64,000 nt of DNA from an uncultured Prevotella sp. Lineage in GTDB: Bacteria; Bacteroidota; Bacteroidia; Bacteroidales; Bacteroidaceae. Below are positions 51,824 to 60,715 of the stretch, in pieces (the first letter of the stretch is position 1; each line of letters opens with the position of its first letter). A model generated the notes under the pieces. It did not search any database, had not been told where the DNA came from, and saw only the letters and a program-made list of their open reading frames with translations. The position numbers and the translations under genes are program-made. Location: the NCBI GenBank assembly GCA_900315775.1, contig ONAJ01000001.1:1-64000 (forward strand), read 5' to 3'.

Positions 51824-54193
51824 ATGAAGAGAAGTATTTTTTCTTTCGTTTTACTTGTGTGTTGCGCTGCAACTGCCCTTGCGCAGCAGTTCACGCTACA
51901 AGGAAAGGTTACCGACGAGCAGATGAACCCTGTGGAGTTGGCAACGGTTTCTTGTGTGCGTCAAGGAAAGATGACGATGACAAATCTCAACGGCGAATTT
52001 TCTCTTCAACTTAGTTCTGCCGACTCCGTTGAGGTGCGCTTCTCTATGGTCGGATACAAGACAAAAACTCGTGTACTGAGACGACCTAAAGGCAAACAGA
52101 CATTACAGATTCAGCTTTTTGACGATAACACTCTTAACGAAGTTGTTGTAACTGAGAAGGTTAGACAGACAGGAGCTACAGAGCAACTTGACGTAAAGAA
52201 CGCACAACAGGCACCCTCGACGTCAGGTAACGCCATAGAAGAGATGATTCAGGCACAAGCTGGCGTTAGCACTCATGACGAGTTGTCGTCGCAATATAAT
52301 GTTCGCGGCGGAACCTTCGACGAGAACTCTGTATATATAAATAATGTGGAGGTATATCGTCCGTTCCTTGTACGTAGCGGACAACAGGAAGGACTCTCTA
52401 TTATTAATGCCGATATGGTTGAGAAGATAGGATTCTCTACCGGAGGTTTTGAGGCGAAGTATGGCGACAAGATGTCGTCAGCTCTTGACATTCTCTACAA
52501 ACGTCCAAAGAAATTTGAAGGAAATATTTCGGCAAGTCTTCTCGGAGCAAGTGCCTATGTGGGCTTCTCAACGAAGAAATTCTCGTGGATGAATGGTCTG
52601 CGCTACAAGACAAACCGCTATATGCTTGGCTCTTTGGAGAGCAAAGGTGAATACCGTCCAAACTTCCTGGACTATCAGACCTACCTTACCTATGACCCCA
52701 ACAAGCGCTGGAGCATATCATTCATGGGTGACATCTCGATAAATCATTATAACTTCAAGCCAACAGACAGAGAAACGTCGTTTGGTACTATGGAAAGTGT
52801 AAGGAAATTCCGCGTTTACTTCGACGGACAGGAGAAGGACGTTTTCCGTACATACTTCGGAAGTTTTAATATCACACGCCATTTCGGTGAAAAGACCCAT
52901 CTGTCGCTTATCGGAAGTGCTTTCTCAACGAACGAACAGGAACGTTACGACATACAAGGTCAGTATTGGCTGACGCAGACTGAATCGAGTGAAACTCTTG
53001 GTGTTGGAACATACATGGAACACGCTCGTAACTACCTTAAGGCTGACGTGAAAAGCATAAAGATGATGCTTCAGCACAAGTCGGGTCGTCACACCATTGA
53101 GGGCGCTTTTACGTACAAGTGGGAACACATCCGCGAAACGCTTCGTGAGTACGAGATGCGCGACTCCAGCGGATATAGCGTGCCACACACAGGAAAAGAC
53201 CTTTATATGATATACTCGCTGCGGGCACGTAACGAACTGAAAGCAACACGTATCGAGGCATATCTGCAGGACACTTATAAATTCTCGAACGCTGAGCAAA
53301 CCACGTTCTACACCCTGAACTACGGCTTGCGCTTCAGCAACTGGAGCTTTAACAGAGAGACCATCGTTTCTCCACGTGTTTCGCTTGCAATAGTACCGGC
53401 ATTCAATAATGACATTACCTTCCGATTTGCTACAGGTCTTTATTACCAGGCTCCTTTCTTCAAAGAGCTTCGTGACACGGTAACAAGGAACGGACAGACT
53501 TACGCAACTCTTAACAAGAAGATAAAGAGTCAGCGTTCTATACACTTCATCGGAGCCTTTGACTATCGTTTCAAGATGGCTAATCGTCCGTTTAAGTTTA
53601 CCGCAGAAGCCTACTACAAACTGCTGTCAAACCTCATACCTTATAGTGTAAACAACGTGAAGGTAACGTATGACGCCAGTCAGCAGGTCAACGGACATGC
53701 TGTTGGTTTAGACCTTAAGCTATACGGAGAATTTGTTCCAGGTAGCGACTCGTGGCTGACATTATCTCTTATGGACACACGAATGAAACTCAACGGCAAG
53801 AGTATTCCGTTGCCTACCGACCAGAAGTATGCCATAAACCTGTTCTTTACGGACTATTTCCCGGGTACAGACCGCTGGAAGATGTCCCTGAAACTCGTCT
53901 ATGCCGACGGATTACCTTTTGCCACACCGCATAAGTCACTATCGACAGACCCCTTCCGTGCTCCATCGTATAGACGCGTGGATATCGGTATGAGTTATCG
54001 TGCCATAAACAACGAGAGTAAGCCGAAGGCTGTTATCAAGAATATTTGGTTAGGTGTCGACGGACTTAATTTGTTGGGCATTAACAATGTTAATTCGTAT
54101 TATTGGATTACCGATGTTACAAACCAGCAATTTGCTGTGCCTAACTACCTCACAGGACGCCAAATAAATGCGCGTGTATCAGTGGACTTCTAA
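51824..54193 (+). CDS. TonB-dependent receptor with carboxypeptidase-like domain
   Basis: 789 residues. A signal peptide (MKRSIFSFVLLVCCAATALA) precedes a carboxypeptidase-regulatory-like domain (about 22-110, GKVTDEQMNPVELATV), a plug domain (about 125-230, SQYNVRGGTFDENSVYINNVEVYRPF) and a beta-barrel ending ARVSVDF with the terminal Phe needed for outer-membrane assembly. It imports a large ligand using TonB energy. No SusD partner is beside it, so the substrate may not be a glycan. Confidence 0.92.
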   Translation: MKRSIFSFVLLVCCAATALAQQFTLQGKVTDEQMNPVELATVSCVRQGKMTMTNLNGEFSLQLSSADSVEVRFSMVGYKTKTRVLRRPKGKQTLQIQLFDDNTLNEVVVTEKVRQTGATEQLDVKNAQQAPSTSGNAIEEMIQAQAGVSTHDELSSQYNVRGGTFDENSVYINNVEVYRPFLVRSGQQEGLSIINADMVEKIGFSTGGFEAKYGDKMSSALDILYKRPKKFEGNISASLLGASAYVGFSTKKFSWMNGLRYKTNRYMLGSLESKGEYRPNFLDYQTYLTYDPNKRWSISFMGDISINHYNFKPTDRETSFGTMESVRKFRVYFDGQEKDVFRTYFGSFNITRHFGEKTHLSLIGSAFSTNEQERYDIQGQYWLTQTESSETLGVGTYMEHARNYLKADVKSIKMMLQHKSGRHTIEGAFTYKWEHIRETLREYEMRDSSGYSVPHTGKDLYMIYSLRARNELKATRIEAYLQDTYKFSNAEQTTFYTLNYGLRFSNWSFNRETIVSPRVSLAIVPAFNNDITFRFATGLYYQAPFFKELRDTVTRNGQTYATLNKKIKSQRSIHFIGAFDYRFKMANRPFKFTAEAYYKLLSNLIPYSVNNVKVTYDASQQVNGHAVGLDLKLYGEFVPGSDSWLTLSLMDTRMKLNGKSIPLPTDQKYAINLFFTDYFPGTDRWKMSLKLVYADGLPFATPHKSLSTDPFRAPSYRRVDIGMSYRAINNESKPKAVIKNIWLGVDGLNLLGINNVNSYYWITDVTNQQFAVPNYLTGRQINARVSVDF

Positions 54194-54220
54194 GGCTTGC
54201 TCTTAATTGTTTGAAATAAA

Positions 54221-54252
54221 TTTGGCATTTCAGACGTTTTTTATTACCTTTG
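54221..54252 (+). promoter_or_regulatory. Bacteroidetes promoter for the mce-mmdA operon
   Basis: TTTG (54221-54224), 20 nt, TACCTTTG (54245-54252), with the ATG at 54288. Confidence 0.76.
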
Positions 54253-54287
54253 CAGGCAAATTATAAATTCTTTAATAATATAATAAT

Positions 54288-54698
54288 ATGAAAATTTCTC
54301 ATATCGAGCATCTGGGCATCGCAGTCCAGAGTATTGATGAAGCGCTCCCATTCTTTGAAAATGTTTTGGGACTGAAGTGTTATGCAGTAGAAGTTGTTGA
54401 AGACCAGAAGGTAAAGACAGCTTTCCTGAAGTGTGGTGAAGTTAAGTTGGAACTGCTTGAGCCAACATCGCCAGAGAGCACTATCCAAAAGTGGATAGAC
54501 AAAGGCAATAAGGGTGTTCACCATGTTGCTTTCTGTGTAGAAGATGGTGTTAGCAAGGCACTTGCTGAAGTTTCTGACAAGGGCGTTCGCCTTATTGACG
54601 AGAAGCCTCGCAAGGGTGCTGAGGGCTTGAACATAGCATTCCTCCATCCGAAGTCAACTGCTGGAGTACTCACAGAGTTGTGTGAGCACCCAATGTAA
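54288..54698 (+). CDS. mce: Methylmalonyl-CoA epimerase
   Basis: 136 residues of the vicinal-oxygen-chelate fold. It converts (S)- and (R)-methylmalonyl-CoA. Visible: HIEHLGIAVQSIDEAL with a metal His, VKLELLEP with Glu and GVHHVAFCVED with a second His. It heads the group with mmdA and the biotin carrier, the route from succinate to propionate. Confidence 0.95.
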   Translation: MKISHIEHLGIAVQSIDEALPFFENVLGLKCYAVEVVEDQKVKTAFLKCGEVKLELLEPTSPESTIQKWIDKGNKGVHHVAFCVEDGVSKALAEVSDKGVRLIDEKPRKGAEGLNIAFLHPKSTAGVLTELCEHPM

Positions 54699-54743
54699 TA
54701 ATATGCAGTTTTAGTATAAAAGTTTACAGAATTAAATAAAACG

Positions 54744-56297
54744 ATGTCTAAACAGTTAGAAAAAATCAAGGAGCTTATCGCAAAACGCGAACAGGCCCGT
54801 TTAGGTGGTGGCGAGAAAGCCATTGAGAAACAGCATGCACGTGGCAAATATACAGCTCGCGAGCGCATAGATATGTTACTCGACGAAGGTAGCTTCGAGG
54901 AGGTTGATATGTTCAAACTCCATCGTTGTACTAACTTCGGAATGGAGAAAAAGCAGTACTTAGGTGATGGCGTTGTCGCTGGTAGTGGTACTATTGACGG
55001 CCGTCTGGTATATATCTTCGCACAGGACTTTACTGTTAACGGCGGTTCTCTGTCAGAGACTATGGCGCAGAAGATCTGCAAGGTAATGGACTTAGGTATG
55101 AAGATGGGTGCACCAGTTATCGGTATCAACGACTCTGGTGGTGCTCGTATCCAGGAAGGTATCAACGCTCTTGCAGGATATGCAGAGATTTTCGAGCGTA
55201 ACATTCTTGCAAGTGGTGTTATCCCACAGATATCTGGAATCTTCGGTCCTTGTGCCGGAGGTGCTGTTTACTCCCCTGCCCTCACCGACTTCACGCTGAT
55301 GATGGAGAATACTTCATACATGTTCCTTACTGGTCCTGCCGTTGTAAAGACTGTAACCGGCGAGGATGTTGACCAGGAGCACTTAGGTGGTGCCTCTGTT
55401 CACAGCACAAAGAGCGGTGTGACACACTTTACAGCTTCTACCGAGGAAGAGGCAATGGAGATGATAAAGACCCTTTTGAGTTTCATTCCTTCAAACAACA
55501 TGGAAGAGGCTCCTCGTAAAGAGTGCACAGACCCGATTAACCGTATGGAGGATGTGCTGAACGAGATTCTCCCCGACGATCCTAATATGGCATACGATAT
55601 GTACAAAGTTATCGGTGCTATCGTTGACGACGGAGAGTTCTTCGAGGTTCAGCCTAAGTTTGCAAAGAATATTATCGTAGGTTTCGCCCGCTTCAACGGA
55701 CAAAGTGTTGGTATCGTTGCTAACCAGCCTTCATGCTATGCTGGTGTGCTCGATGTTAACGCATCACGTAAGGGCGCTCGTTTTGTTCGTTTCTGCGACG
55801 CCTTCAATATTCCTATCGTTTCTCTCGTTGACGTTCCGGGATTCTTGCCAGGTACAGGTCAGGAGTACAATGCTGTAATCCTTCACGGAGCACAGTTGCT
55901 CTACGCTTACGGCGAGGCAACAGTTCCAAAGATTACCGTTACTCTGCGTAAGTCTTATGGTGGTAGTCATATCGTTATGGGCTGCAAGCAGCTTCGTACC
56001 GACGTTAACTACGCTTGGCCAAATGCTGAGATTGCCGTTATGGGTGCAAGTGGTGCCGTTGCCGTCCTTTATGCTAAAGACGCGAAGACCGCAGAAGATC
56101 CTAAGGCATTCATGGCAGAGAAGGAAGAGGAGTACAGCAACCTGTTTGCTAATCCTTACCAGGCAGCTAAGTACGGATATATCGACGATGTCATCGAGCC
56201 ACGTAACACTCGTTTCCGCATCTGTCGTGCTCTTGCTCAGCTTCAGACAAAGCGTGATGGTCTGCCAGCAAAGAAGCATGGAAACATTCCTATGTAA
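54744..56297 (+). CDS. mmdA: Methylmalonyl-CoA/propionyl-CoA carboxyltransferase (alpha)
   Basis: 517 residues of the acyl-CoA carboxyltransferase family. Visible: GKYTARERIDMLLDEGSFEEVD, INDSGGARIQEGINALAGYAEIF, GPCAGGAVYSPALTDFTLM, VDVPGFLPGTGQEYNAVILHGAQLLYAYGEATVPKITV. It moves carboxyl groups between biotin and methylmalonyl-CoA or propionyl-CoA. The partner biotin carrier is two genes downstream. Decarboxylation linked to Na+ pumping needs a beta subunit not seen here. Confidence 0.93.
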   Translation: MSKQLEKIKELIAKREQARLGGGEKAIEKQHARGKYTARERIDMLLDEGSFEEVDMFKLHRCTNFGMEKKQYLGDGVVAGSGTIDGRLVYIFAQDFTVNGGSLSETMAQKICKVMDLGMKMGAPVIGINDSGGARIQEGINALAGYAEIFERNILASGVIPQISGIFGPCAGGAVYSPALTDFTLMMENTSYMFLTGPAVVKTVTGEDVDQEHLGGASVHSTKSGVTHFTASTEEEAMEMIKTLLSFIPSNNMEEAPRKECTDPINRMEDVLNEILPDDPNMAYDMYKVIGAIVDDGEFFEVQPKFAKNIIVGFARFNGQSVGIVANQPSCYAGVLDVNASRKGARFVRFCDAFNIPIVSLVDVPGFLPGTGQEYNAVILHGAQLLYAYGEATVPKITVTLRKSYGGSHIVMGCKQLRTDVNYAWPNAEIAVMGASGAVAVLYAKDAKTAEDPKAFMAEKEEEYSNLFANPYQAAKYGYIDDVIEPRNTRFRICRALAQLQTKRDGLPAKKHGNIPM

Positions 56298-56314
56298 TTG
56301 AAAAACGTACAATT

Positions 56315-56467
56315 ATGAAGAATGATGTTTTTGCAGCAATTGCGTTGGCTCTTCATGAGTTTCAGGGCAATAACGTACACGACAAGGAAAGTGGAGTTAT
56401 AACAATTCGTCCACGCCACACGGAATGGTCGTCACGAATACTGACTATGACAAAACGTCCTTTGTAA
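56315..56467 (+). CDS. 50-residue gene between mmdA and biotin carrier
   Basis: ATG at 56315, TAA at 56465-56467. The sequence starts MKNDVFAAIALALHEFQGNN and ends WSSRILTMTKRPL. AAIALALHE and HDKESGVITI are reminiscent of the short C-terminal part of OadG/delta-type subunits of decarboxylase complexes, but this is recalled, not searched. Position between mmdA and the biotin carrier suggests a small subunit or assembly factor. No membrane segment is present. Confidence 0.7.
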   Translation: MKNDVFAAIALALHEFQGNNVHDKESGVITIRPRHTEWSSRILTMTKRPL

Positions 56468-56487
56468 ATAACGTAAAGATATTAACA

Positions 56488-56925
56488 ATGAAAGAATATA
56501 AATATACTATCAACGGAAAGAAATACGAAGTCGAGATTGGTGACATCGTAGAGAATATCGCTTCTGTTAAAGTTAACGGCGAGGAGTTCAAAGTAGAAAT
56601 GGAAAAAGAACCAGAGCCCGAGAAGAAGAAGGTTGTGGTTAAACCCGCTGCTGCTCAGCCACAGGCTCCTAAGGCTGCTGCACCCCAGGCTGCTGCCGGT
56701 GCTGTAAACACAGCCAATGCTATCAAGGCACCACTTCCTGGTGTTGTAACAGAGGTGAAGGTTGCTGTTGGCGACGAAGTAAAGGCTGGCGACACAGTCG
56801 TTGTACTCGAAGCTATGAAAATGGCTAACAACCTCAATACCGAGAAGGCCGGTAAGGTTACTGCCGTTCTCGTGAATGTTGGCGATAGCGTTATGGAAGA
56901 TACTCCACTCGTAGTAGTAGAGTAA
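56488..56925 (+). CDS. Biotin carboxyl carrier protein of the mmd complex
   Basis: 145 residues from the ATG at 56488 (MKEYKYTINGKKYEVE). An N-terminal domain, a long Ala/Pro/Lys linker (about 45-75) and a C-terminal biotinyl domain with the modified Lys in VVVLEAMKMANN. It carries CO2 between the carboxyltransferase and its partner. A strong hairpin follows. Confidence 0.94.
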   Translation: MKEYKYTINGKKYEVEIGDIVENIASVKVNGEEFKVEMEKEPEPEKKKVVVKPAAAQPQAPKAAAPQAAAGAVNTANAIKAPLPGVVTEVKVAVGDEVKAGDTVVVLEAMKMANNLNTEKAGKVTAVLVNVGDSVMEDTPLVVVE

Positions 56926-56945
56926 TCTGAAATATCATAAACATT

Positions 56946-56972
56946 AAAGCCCGTCCGGTTTGGATGGGCTTT
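56946..56972 (+). terminator. Terminator of the mmd operon
   Basis: AAAGCCCGTCC and GGATGGGCTTT form an 11-bp stem with one G-T pair and a 5-nt loop, followed by ATTTATTG. It also lies 9 nt from the convergent panD stop. Confidence 0.85.
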
Positions 56973-56981
56973 ATTTATTGT

Positions 56982-57323
56982 CTATAATTTATTGTTTTTG
57001 GGAAATATCACTTTCGGTTTGAAGGTCTTTGCCTCTTCAAAGTCCATCATTGCATAAGAGATGATGATTACGGTATCGCCGACGATACACTTTCGTGCAG
57101 CGGCTCCGTTAAGACAAACGCATCCGCTACCCCTTTCACCGCGAATGACATAAGTTTCCAGTCTTTCGCCGTTATTGTTGTTGACAATCTGAACCTTCTC
57201 GCCGGCAATGAGTCCTGCAGCATCCATAAGGTCTTCGTCTATGGTGACGCTACCCATGTAGTTCAAATTAGCCTCAGTAATTGTTACGCAGTGTAACTTA
57301 CTCTTTAATACCTCTATCATCAT
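56982..57323 (-). CDS. panD: Aspartate 1-decarboxylase proenzyme
   Basis: 113 residues. It makes beta-alanine for pantothenate. The self-cleavage site is Gly-Ser in [12 protein letters not shown], giving the pyruvoyl group; also [20 protein letters not shown]. Start at 57323, 1 nt after the panC stop, so the two are one operon. Confidence 0.96.
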   Translation of the reverse strand: MMIEVLKSKLHCVTITEANLNYMGSVTIDEDLMDAAGLIAGEKVQIVNNNNGERLETYVIRGERGSGCVCLNGAAARKCIVGDTVIIISYAMMDFEEAKTFKPKVIFPKNNKL

Positions 57324-57324
57324 T

Positions 57325-58182
57325 TTACTTTTCCTCCTTATACTTTATATGGTCGATAAGTCTTATAGGAGTCTTACCGCAGAATACTGTAATACATCCT
57401 ACAGCATACTTGGTGTCATCCCACGACGTGATGTCCTGAAGAGTATCTCCGTCAACAATAGAGAAATACTCCACATCAAGACCATCTACAGCATTAATCT
57501 CATCAACAACTTTCTTGTGAGTTTCCTCGACAGTATGATTCTTGGCATAGGCAACACTCGACTTCAAAGCCTTGTAGATATTCGGTGCGATAGCTCGTTC
57601 GTCGGCAGCCAGAAGAGTGTTTCGACTACTCATAGCGAGTCCGTCCTTTTCACGAATGATAGGACACTCCACAACTTGCACTTTAATACCAAGAGCCTTT
57701 ACCATACACTTTATTACCGCTATCTGTTGCCAGTCTTTCTCTCCAAAATAAGCACGGTCAGGACGAACGATATAAAAAAGACGACTAACAACCTGGCATA
57801 CTCCGTTGAAATGACCGGGACGATGAGCGCCCTCCATAACTGTAGAAACAGGTGGATATTCGAAATGGCGCTTATCCTCCGTAGGATACATCTCTTCTAC
57901 TGATGGAGCAAAGACAAAATCAGCGCCCACTTTTTCCAACAGCTTGCAGTCTGCCTCAAGAGTGCGGGGGTAATTAGCAAGGTCATTCTTGTCATTAAAC
58001 TGCGTAGGATTAAGGAAAACACTAACCACGGTAATGTCGTTTTCCTTCACACTTTCCTTGACGAGTGAAGCGTGTCCTTCGTGTAGTGCTCCCATGGTAG
58101 GAACGAATCCTATGAGTTTGTTTTCTTTTCTAAGACAGAACAAATCGTTCTGAAGTTCTACTATTGTATGAACTACTTTCAT
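57325..58182 (-). CDS. panC: Pantothenate synthetase
   Basis: 285 residues. It joins pantoate and beta-alanine with ATP. Visible: [15 protein letters not shown] (HIGH-like), [26 protein letters not shown] and [12 protein letters not shown] (KMSKS-like). It is followed by panD. A weak -7-like TTATTTTG lies on the minus strand near 58206. Confidence 0.96.
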   Translation of the reverse strand: MKVVHTIVELQNDLFCLRKENKLIGFVPTMGALHEGHASLVKESVKENDITVVSVFLNPTQFNDKNDLANYPRTLEADCKLLEKVGADFVFAPSVEEMYPTEDKRHFEYPPVSTVMEGAHRPGHFNGVCQVVSRLFYIVRPDRAYFGEKDWQQIAVIKCMVKALGIKVQVVECPIIREKDGLAMSSRNTLLAADERAIAPNIYKALKSSVAYAKNHTVEETHKKVVDEINAVDGLDVEYFSIVDGDTLQDITSWDDTKYAVGCITVFCGKTPIRLIDHIKYKEEK

Positions 58183-58256
58183 CTATTTTTATTCGTTTTG
58201 GGGTGCAAAATAACAACTTTTAAATGAATTGTGCAAGAAATATCAAGAAAAAATCG

Positions 58257-58264
58257 TACCTTTG
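58257..58264 (+). promoter_or_regulatory. -7 box for the GT5-like gene
   Basis: TACCTTTG, 23 nt before the ATG at 58288. A TTG 25 nt upstream is too far to be convincing. Confidence 0.58.
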
Positions 58265-58287
58265 CATCACATTTCAAAAATTAATAT

Positions 58288-59088
58288 ATGAAGAAAGTAT
58301 TATTCATCAACCAGGAAATTGCTCCTTACGTACCAGATACAGAAATGTCATTATTGGGTCAACAGCTACCTCAGGCTATCATTGAGAAAGGTAGCGAGAT
58401 TCGCACGTTTATGCCTAAGTGGGGAATAATTAACGAGCGAAGAGGTCAATTACACGAAGTTATCAGGTTGTCAAGAATGATGCTTATTATTGACGAGACC
58501 GACCATCCTCTAATCATCAAAGTTGCATCGATTCCACAGACCCGCGTTCAGGTGTATTTCATTGATAATGACGACTATTTCCTGAAACGTCAGATGGCAA
58601 CCGACGAACAGGGAAAAGTATATGACGACAACGGAGAACGTGCCGTTTTCTTTGCTCGTGGCGTACTTGAAACAGTAAAGAAGCTGCGTTGGATACCCGA
58701 TGTAATTCATTGTCAGGGATGGATGAGCGCAATAGTACCTTTATATATAAAGACAGCTCTGCAAGATGAGCCTTCTTTTGCTAATACAAAGGTCGTAACA
58801 TCGCTTTTCAAGGAGGACCTTAAAGGCAAACTGTCTGATAAGTTCAAGGCAAGTCTCCCCTTCCGCACAACGACTTCCGAGATTCTAAAGAATTACAAGG
58901 AAGACTTCGATTACGAAGATCTTATGAAGCTTGCCATCGATTATTCCGACGGTATAGTTGAAGCAGAAAAGGGAGTTGACAAGAATTTGCTTAAGTATGC
59001 AACTGAAAAGGGAAAGAAAGTGATGAAATATCCTGGCAAGGACAACTTTGCCGATGCTTATGACAAGTTTTACGACTCCGTTCTATAA
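58288..59088 (+). CDS. Short starch/glycogen-synthase-like protein (GT5 N-domain)
   Basis: 266 residues. The opening KKVLFINQEIAPYVPDTEMSLLGQQLPQAIIEKG and the blocks RFMPKWG-like RTFMPKWG and PDVIHCQGWMSAIVPLYIK match the N-terminal half of GT5 glycogen synthases. The usual C-terminal domain with the catalytic Glu is absent; the frame closes with TAA and no second part follows. It may act as a partner or have lost catalysis. It lies just before the DUF4270 lipoprotein and opposite panC. Confidence 0.82.
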   Translation: MKKVLFINQEIAPYVPDTEMSLLGQQLPQAIIEKGSEIRTFMPKWGIINERRGQLHEVIRLSRMMLIIDETDHPLIIKVASIPQTRVQVYFIDNDDYFLKRQMATDEQGKVYDDNGERAVFFARGVLETVKKLRWIPDVIHCQGWMSAIVPLYIKTALQDEPSFANTKVVTSLFKEDLKGKLSDKFKASLPFRTTTSEILKNYKEDFDYEDLMKLAIDYSDGIVEAEKGVDKNLLKYATEKGKKVMKYPGKDNFADAYDKFYDSVL

Positions 59089-59127
59089 ACAAAATTAAAC
59101 ATAATAATTCATTAAGGAAAAACTTCA

Positions 59128-60594
59128 ATGAAAAAATTATATATATCTGTCCTCTTGGCACTTGTGGCCATTGGAATCACCTCTTGTGATGACACCACAA
59201 ATACTGTTGGAAAATCTTTGACGGATAATACCGACATACTCGAAGTTTCTACAAGCATCTATGAAGTGACATCACGCTCATTGAAGACAGATTCAGTACT
59301 TTCAAGTAGCACCACAGGTTTTCTTGGAAAGATTATAGACCCGGAAACGTTAGGTGACATCTCCTGCGACTTCATGGCGCAGTTCCACTCGGTAGAAGAT
59401 TTTGATTTCCCCAATGAGGACGAAATAATCACCGACGACCATATAGATATCCGTGCTGACTCCTGCGAGATACGTTTGTTCTACAGGTCGTTCTACGGAG
59501 ACTCTATCGCGAAGATGAAAGTTCAAGTCAGCGAACTCGCGAAACCACTTGAAGAGGGAAATTACTACTATTCTAATTATGACCCCAGAGAGGAAGGCTA
59601 TCTGCGTACCGATGCTAATGCGCTTAAGAAGACGAAGATCTACACCCTTGCCAATCAAGAAGTTAGCGACTCAGTAAAGTCATCATCTTCTTATGTTCGC
59701 AGCATTCGTATTCCGCTCAACGACCCTTATACTGACAAGAAGGGAAACACTTACAACAACTACGGTACTTACATCCTTCAGGAGCTGTTTAAGGACTTAA
59801 ACAACTTCACGAACTCGTATAATTTCGTTCACAATATCTGTCCGGGATTTTATTTCGAGATTCAGGACGGTGTGGGCTCTATGGCTTATATCTCCCTTTG
59901 TCAGCTGAATGTTTATTTCCGTGTTATTCCCGACGGCAAGACCGTTCGCAACACTTCTCTTACATTCTCTGCTACAGAGGAAGTTCTGCAGACTTCAACC
60001 ATCTCCAACGAGGATGAAATCATTGAGGAGCTGGCTAAGGAAAAAGAATGTACATACCTGAAGACTCCGGCAGGCATCTTCACTGAGCTTACTCTTCCCA
60101 TTGACGAGATAATGGCTAACCACAGTGCCGACTCAATAAATACGGCAAAGATAGTTCTCAACACCATTAACAATAAGTCGCAGATAGAATATGCTTTCGA
60201 CGACCCCGAGACACTTCTTATGGTTCAGAAAGACAGTCTTTACGAGTTCTTCGAGAAGAAATATGTTGCCAACAACAAGACGTCATTCTTAGCGGAACTT
60301 GATGATAACATATATACTTTCGCAAACATCTCGAACCTCATAAAGCACCTTTACGACGTTAAGAACTTAAACCTCGAACGCGATCCGAACTGGGTAGCGG
60401 AACACGAGAATTGGAATAAGGTTGTGCTTGTTCCTGTAACAACAACCTATGTCGCTACGGCGTCGGGTACTACACGCTTAGCTCGCGTAATGAACGATAT
60501 GAGTCTTACGACCACACGTCTTGTCGGTGGCGAGAATAACCCGTATGAAAGTCTGAAGATAAACGTTGTGTATAGTCACTTTAAGGGAAGATAG
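59128..60594 (+). CDS. DUF4270 lipoprotein
   Basis: 488 residues. The lipobox GITSC (Cys20) follows MKKLYISVLLALVAI. The rest is beta-rich and fits the DUF4270 pattern of Bacteroidetes lipoproteins (TVGKSLTDNTDILEV, GFLGKIIDPETLGDISCDFMAQF). Function is not established. It begins 39 nt after the GT5-like gene, a pairing seen in related genomes by memory. Confidence 0.85.
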   Translation: MKKLYISVLLALVAIGITSCDDTTNTVGKSLTDNTDILEVSTSIYEVTSRSLKTDSVLSSSTTGFLGKIIDPETLGDISCDFMAQFHSVEDFDFPNEDEIITDDHIDIRADSCEIRLFYRSFYGDSIAKMKVQVSELAKPLEEGNYYYSNYDPREEGYLRTDANALKKTKIYTLANQEVSDSVKSSSSYVRSIRIPLNDPYTDKKGNTYNNYGTYILQELFKDLNNFTNSYNFVHNICPGFYFEIQDGVGSMAYISLCQLNVYFRVIPDGKTVRNTSLTFSATEEVLQTSTISNEDEIIEELAKEKECTYLKTPAGIFTELTLPIDEIMANHSADSINTAKIVLNTINNKSQIEYAFDDPETLLMVQKDSLYEFFEKKYVANNKTSFLAELDDNIYTFANISNLIKHLYDVKNLNLERDPNWVAEHENWNKVVLVPVTTTYVATASGTTRLARVMNDMSLTTTRLVGGENNPYESLKINVVYSHFKGR

Positions 60595-60598
60595 CACT

Positions 60599-60715
60599 AT
60601 GGCAGACGGTTATCTGGAAAGCAAACTCGAGGAGTACGAGAAGCGTAAAGCAGCGTGGCTGAAGAAGCAGAAAGGCTCACTTCACAACGCTAAAACGGGC
60701 AAACTTAAGAAGTAG
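60599..60715 (+). CDS. 38-residue conserved-looking small protein
   Basis: ATG at 60599, TAG at 60713-60715. It encodes MADGYLESKLEEYEKRKAAW followed by a Lys-rich tail ending LKK. The start MADxYLExxxxEYxxRKAAW recalls a small protein common in Bacteroides, sometimes mislabelled dehydrogenase. It starts 4 nt after the DUF4270 stop. Its last 39 nt overlap the end of the convergent helicase gene. Confidence 0.72.
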   Translation: MADGYLESKLEEYEKRKAAWLKKQKGSLHNAKTGKLKK

